Of a DNA stretch of 7,807 bases, positions 7,296 to 7,807 are shown one piece after another. Each line of letters starts with the position of its first letter. Position 1 is the stretch's first letter. Source of the DNA: an uncultured Christensenella sp. (GTDB lineage Bacteria; Bacillota; Clostridia; Christensenellales; UBA1242); contig CASFFJ010000131.1 in assembly GCA_949293915.1 (NCBI GenBank), positions 1 to 7,807 of the forward strand. Reading direction: 5' to 3'. The position numbers and the translations under genes are program-made. Below the pieces are notes generated by a model. That model was not told the origin of the DNA. It searched no databases and saw only the letters and a program-made list of their open reading frames with translations.

Positions 7296-7301
7296 TTAAT
7301 T

Positions 7302-7807
7302 ATGATTCAAACCTCAAATGTGTCACTTGCATTCGGTGGAAGAGTGCTTTATAAAGAAGTGAATTTAAAATTTACAAAAGGAAATTGCTATGGCATTATT
7401 GGTGCCAATGGTGCTGGAAAATCAACTTTTCTTAAAATTTTGACAGGAGAAATTGAACCTAACACAGGTGAAGTTATTATCACTCCTGGCGAAAGAATGT
7501 CCGTTTTAGAACAAAATCAAAATAAATATGACAACGAAACAGTTTTAGACACAGTTCTTTTAGGACACAAAAGATTGATGGAAATTCAAAAAGAAAAAGA
7601 CGCCCTTTATTCTAAAGAGAATTTTTCTGATGAGGATGGTATAAAGGCAGGCGAATTAGAGACAGAATTTGCAGAACTAGGCGGATGGGAAGCCGACGGG
7701 AATGCTAAAACACTTCTTCAAAACCTTGGTATCGGCGAAGAAGATTATTACAAACTTATGAGTGAACTTGACGCAAAAGTTAAAGTGAAAGTTTTGCTGG
7801 CACAAGC
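7302..7807 (+). CDS. ykpA: ABC-F family ATPase, YkpA/YbiT type (3' end outside window)
   Basis: Only the first 168 codons of a protein that is usually about 530-540 residues are present. ABC-F proteins have two ATPase domains and no membrane part. They bind ribosomes near the E site and affect translation. The sequence shows the N-terminus MIQTSNVSLAFGGR, Walker A GANGAGKST at residues 34-42, the Q-loop region around LEQNQ (69-73), and then the arm region typical of YkpA/YbiT: TVLDTVLLGHKRL (80-92), EDGIKAGELE (111-120), FAELGGWEA (123-131). The signature motif of the first ATPase reads SELDAKVKVKVLLAQ (154-168) with no LSGGQ. From memory, E. coli YbiT and B. subtilis YkpA also vary here, so this looks normal for the subgroup. 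Walker B, the linker and the second ATPase are beyond the edge. It has its own consensus promoter and is divergent from the giant gene. Assignment to ABC-F is firm. A housekeeping role over antibiotic resistance is inferred from the subgroup. Confidence 0.95.
   Translation, partial: MIQTSNVSLAFGGRVLYKEVNLKFTKGNCYGIIGANGAGKSTFLKILTGEIEPNTGEVIITPGERMSVLEQNQNKYDNETVLDTVLLGHKRLMEIQKEKDALYSKENFSDEDGIKAGELETEFAELGGWEADGNAKTLLQNLGIGEEDYYKLMSELDAKVKVKVLLAQ

Larger units (their letters stand above)
6907..7301. other. Divergent intergenic region, about 88% A+T
   Basis: This 395-bp gap separates the starts of two divergent genes. By hand count 48 of 395 bases are G or C. It holds one promoter for each gene, two ribosome binding sites, a 12-bp A/T inverted repeat and a run of A-tracts. 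I see no tRNA, no GC-rich hairpin, no T-box or riboswitch-like structure and no terminator. None would be expected between diverging genes. Confidence 0.85.

Noticed and set aside
7761..7807. Missing LSGGQ signature in the first ATPase domain as a sign of an inactive or novel ABC-F
   Set aside because: From memory, YbiT and YkpA proteins have varied signatures at this site, also followed by a VLLAQA-like run, so it is a subgroup trait. The catalytic parts that would decide activity lie outside the window.
1..7807. CRISPR array, insertion sequence, tRNA or rRNA genes
   Set aside because: I saw no direct-repeat/spacer pattern, no transposase motif, no terminal inverted repeats with target duplication and no tRNA-like GTTCRANNC box in a plausible context.

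Overview
The window comes from an AT-rich bacterial genome. The coding DNA is roughly one third G+C by eye, and the one long intergenic gap is only about 12% G+C by hand count. Promoters of sigma-A/sigma-70 type, purine-rich ribosome binding sites and a YkpA-like ABC-F protein together suggest a low-GC Firmicute or a relative of one, plausibly an uncultured gut or rumen lineage. In the long reading frame every Trp I read is TGG and no in-frame TGA occurs, so the standard bacterial code fits and the Mycoplasma code does not. The taxon cannot be fixed further from this sequence.

Layout. Positions 1-6906 are a single uninterrupted minus-strand reading frame of 2302 codons. It starts at 6906 and leaves the window at position 1 without a stop. 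It encodes a giant, acidic, beta-rich extracytoplasmic protein with a basic N-terminus, one membrane-spanning signal-anchor segment (residues about 13-38), and then more than 2250 residues rich in Asn, Ser, Thr, Tyr, Asp and Glu. I do not recognise the family. The layout suggests a surface-displayed filament or adhesin-like protein made of divergent immunoglobulin-like modules. The small plus-strand open frames in this stretch lie antisense to it and are not genes.

Positions 6907-7301 are a divergent intergenic region. Each side has its own promoter: TTGCGA-17-TATAAT firing leftward and TTGACA-18-TATAAT firing rightward. The rightward transcript has a leader of about 135 nt that is almost pure A/T.

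Positions 7302-7807 hold the first 168 codons of an ABC-F ATPase of the YkpA/YbiT type, cut by the window edge. It probably acts on ribosomes in the cytoplasm. Nothing in the sequence links its function to the giant surface protein. They are divergent neighbours with separate promoters.

The most interesting item is the giant protein: its size, its lack of recognisable family, and a recurring beta-hairpin that ends in an I-x-P-N-Y-like motif.
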